This document shows, one piece after another, positions 52,595-53,703 of a stretch of DNA of 53,703 nucleotides; the first letter of the stretch is position 1; every line of letters starts with the position of its first letter. Both the position numbers and the translations under genes were made by a program. Origin of the DNA: Candidatus Epulonipiscium sp. Lineage in GTDB: Bacteria; Bacillota; Clostridia; Lachnospirales; JAAYNZ01. The notes below the pieces were generated by a model, which was given only the letters and a program-made list of their open reading frames with translations, was not told the DNA's origin and made no database searches. The stretch spans positions 1 to 53,703 of the forward strand of contig JAAYNZ010000020.1 of the NCBI GenBank assembly GCA_012520595.1, given 5' to 3'.

Positions 52595-53272
52595 ATGAGT
52601 GAGATTACTCAAGATTATATTGTTGATTTTCTTTCAACGATTCAACCTTCCTCTAATTCATTCATTACCGCTTTAGAGAAAGAAGCCCATCGGAAAGAAA
52701 TTCCTATTATATCCTTTGAGGTAAAGGCATTACTAGAAGTTTTGCTCTCCCTTCACAAACCAACAAAGATTTTAGAAATCGGAACGGCCATAGGATATTC
52801 ATCAATTTTAATGAGCCAGTATCTTCCACAGGATGGAAAGATCATTACCATTGATCGATATCCTTATATGATCCAACAAGCAAAAGAGAACATTTTCAAG
52901 GCCCGATTAGATTCTAAAATCACTTTACTAGAAGGGGATGCAGAGGAAATCTTGCCTACCTTAGAGCCATATTTTGATATGATTTTTTTAGATGCAGCAA
53001 AAGGACAGTATCATGCTTTTCTTCCTTATTGCTTGCGTTTATTACGCCCAGGAGGATTATTGATCGCTGATAATGTGTTGCATAAAGGAATGATTGCAAA
53101 ATCCAGATATAATATTCCACGTAGACAACGAACCATTCATAAACGGTTACGAAGTTTTCTATGGGATATTCACCATCATCCCATACTTCAAACCAGTGTT
53201 TTACCTATCGGTGATGGTGTAGCGCTTTGCTATAAAAAAACAGAAGAGGAGACAAAAAATGAAAAACTATAA
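52595..53272 (+). CDS. O-methyltransferase (class I SAM-dependent, COG4122 type; TrmR-like)
   Basis: ILEIGTAIGYSSILMSQYLP, DMIFLDAAKGQYHAFLPYCLRLLRPGGLLIADNVL. Confidence 0.9.
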   Translation: MSEITQDYIVDFLSTIQPSSNSFITALEKEAHRKEIPIISFEVKALLEVLLSLHKPTKILEIGTAIGYSSILMSQYLPQDGKIITIDRYPYMIQQAKENIFKARLDSKITLLEGDAEEILPTLEPYFDMIFLDAAKGQYHAFLPYCLRLLRPGGLLIADNVLHKGMIAKSRYNIPRRQRTIHKRLRSFLWDIHHHPILQTSVLPIGDGVALCYKKTEEETKNEKL

Positions 53273-53703
53273 AAAACCTGAATTACTAGCTCCAGCAGGT
53301 GGTTTAGAAACATTAAAAATAGCTGTTTTATATGGGGCAGATGCAGTTTACTTAGGAGGATTTCAATATGGCTTACGAGCTAATGCAAAAAACTTTACTC
53401 AAGAACAAATGAGAGAAGGAATTCAATTTGCTCATGCTCATGGTGTAAAAGTATATATTACCGGTAATATTATTCCTCATAATATTCATTTAAAAGGAAT
53501 GGCTGAATATTTTAAAGCCATTCGAGATGCAGGGGCAGATGGCCTTATTGTAGCAGATCCTGGTGTTTTTATGATTGCTAAAGAAACGGTGCCTGACCTT
53601 CCTTTGCATATAAGTACCCAAGCTAACAATACCAACTATCAAAGTGCCCGCTTTTGGTATGAGCAGGGAGCAGAACGGATTGTTGTGGCCAGAGAGCTTT
53701 CAT
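53259..53703 (+). CDS. U32 family peptidase, N-terminal part; truncated by window end
   Basis: KPELLAPAGGLETLKIAVLYGADAVYLGG... translated from the sequence; overlaps the O-MTase stop. Confidence 0.92.
   Translation, partial: MKNYKKPELLAPAGGLETLKIAVLYGADAVYLGGFQYGLRANAKNFTQEQMREGIQFAHAHGVKVYITGNIIPHNIHLKGMAEYFKAIRDAGADGLIVADPGVFMIAKETVPDLPLHISTQANNTNYQSARFWYEQGAERIVVARELS

Overview
This 53.7-kb, AT-rich window reads as a nearly contiguous housekeeping and sporulation region from a low-GC, endospore-forming Firmicute, probably Clostridia; genus not determined. Gene order is radC-mreBCD-PBP2-minCDE-rodA-mgsA-(spoIVFA-like)-spoIVFB-rSAM pair-rng-rplU-prp-rpmA-obg-yhbY-nadD-yqeK-rsfS | dacF (minus) | comEA-two-component system-GerMN-comEC-holA | rpsT (minus) | gpr-spoIIP-lepA-hemW-hrcA-grpE-dnaK-dnaJ-prmA-rsmE-cheY-like-nifS/iscS-thiI | HPr-like (minus) | lipoprotein metalloprotease-mtaB-ireB-ruvX-DUF1292-fur | lone CBM (minus) | rnj-mltG-O-MTase-U32. 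I saw no tRNA, rRNA, CRISPR array, transposase, prophage or defense island. The strongest anomaly is the SpoIVFA-position M23 protein. It is split into two frames exactly at a G GGA AAG slippery heptamer followed immediately by TAG, which fits a programmed -1 frameshift or a one-base indel. Other items worth a second look are an 18-bp-arm perfect palindrome inside mreC, a Crh-like HPr paralog lacking His15, an uncharacterised HExxH lipoprotein, an orphan starch-type CBM gene, and a terminator-like hairpin just upstream of rnj. Names rest on motif and gene-order recognition only; no database search was run.
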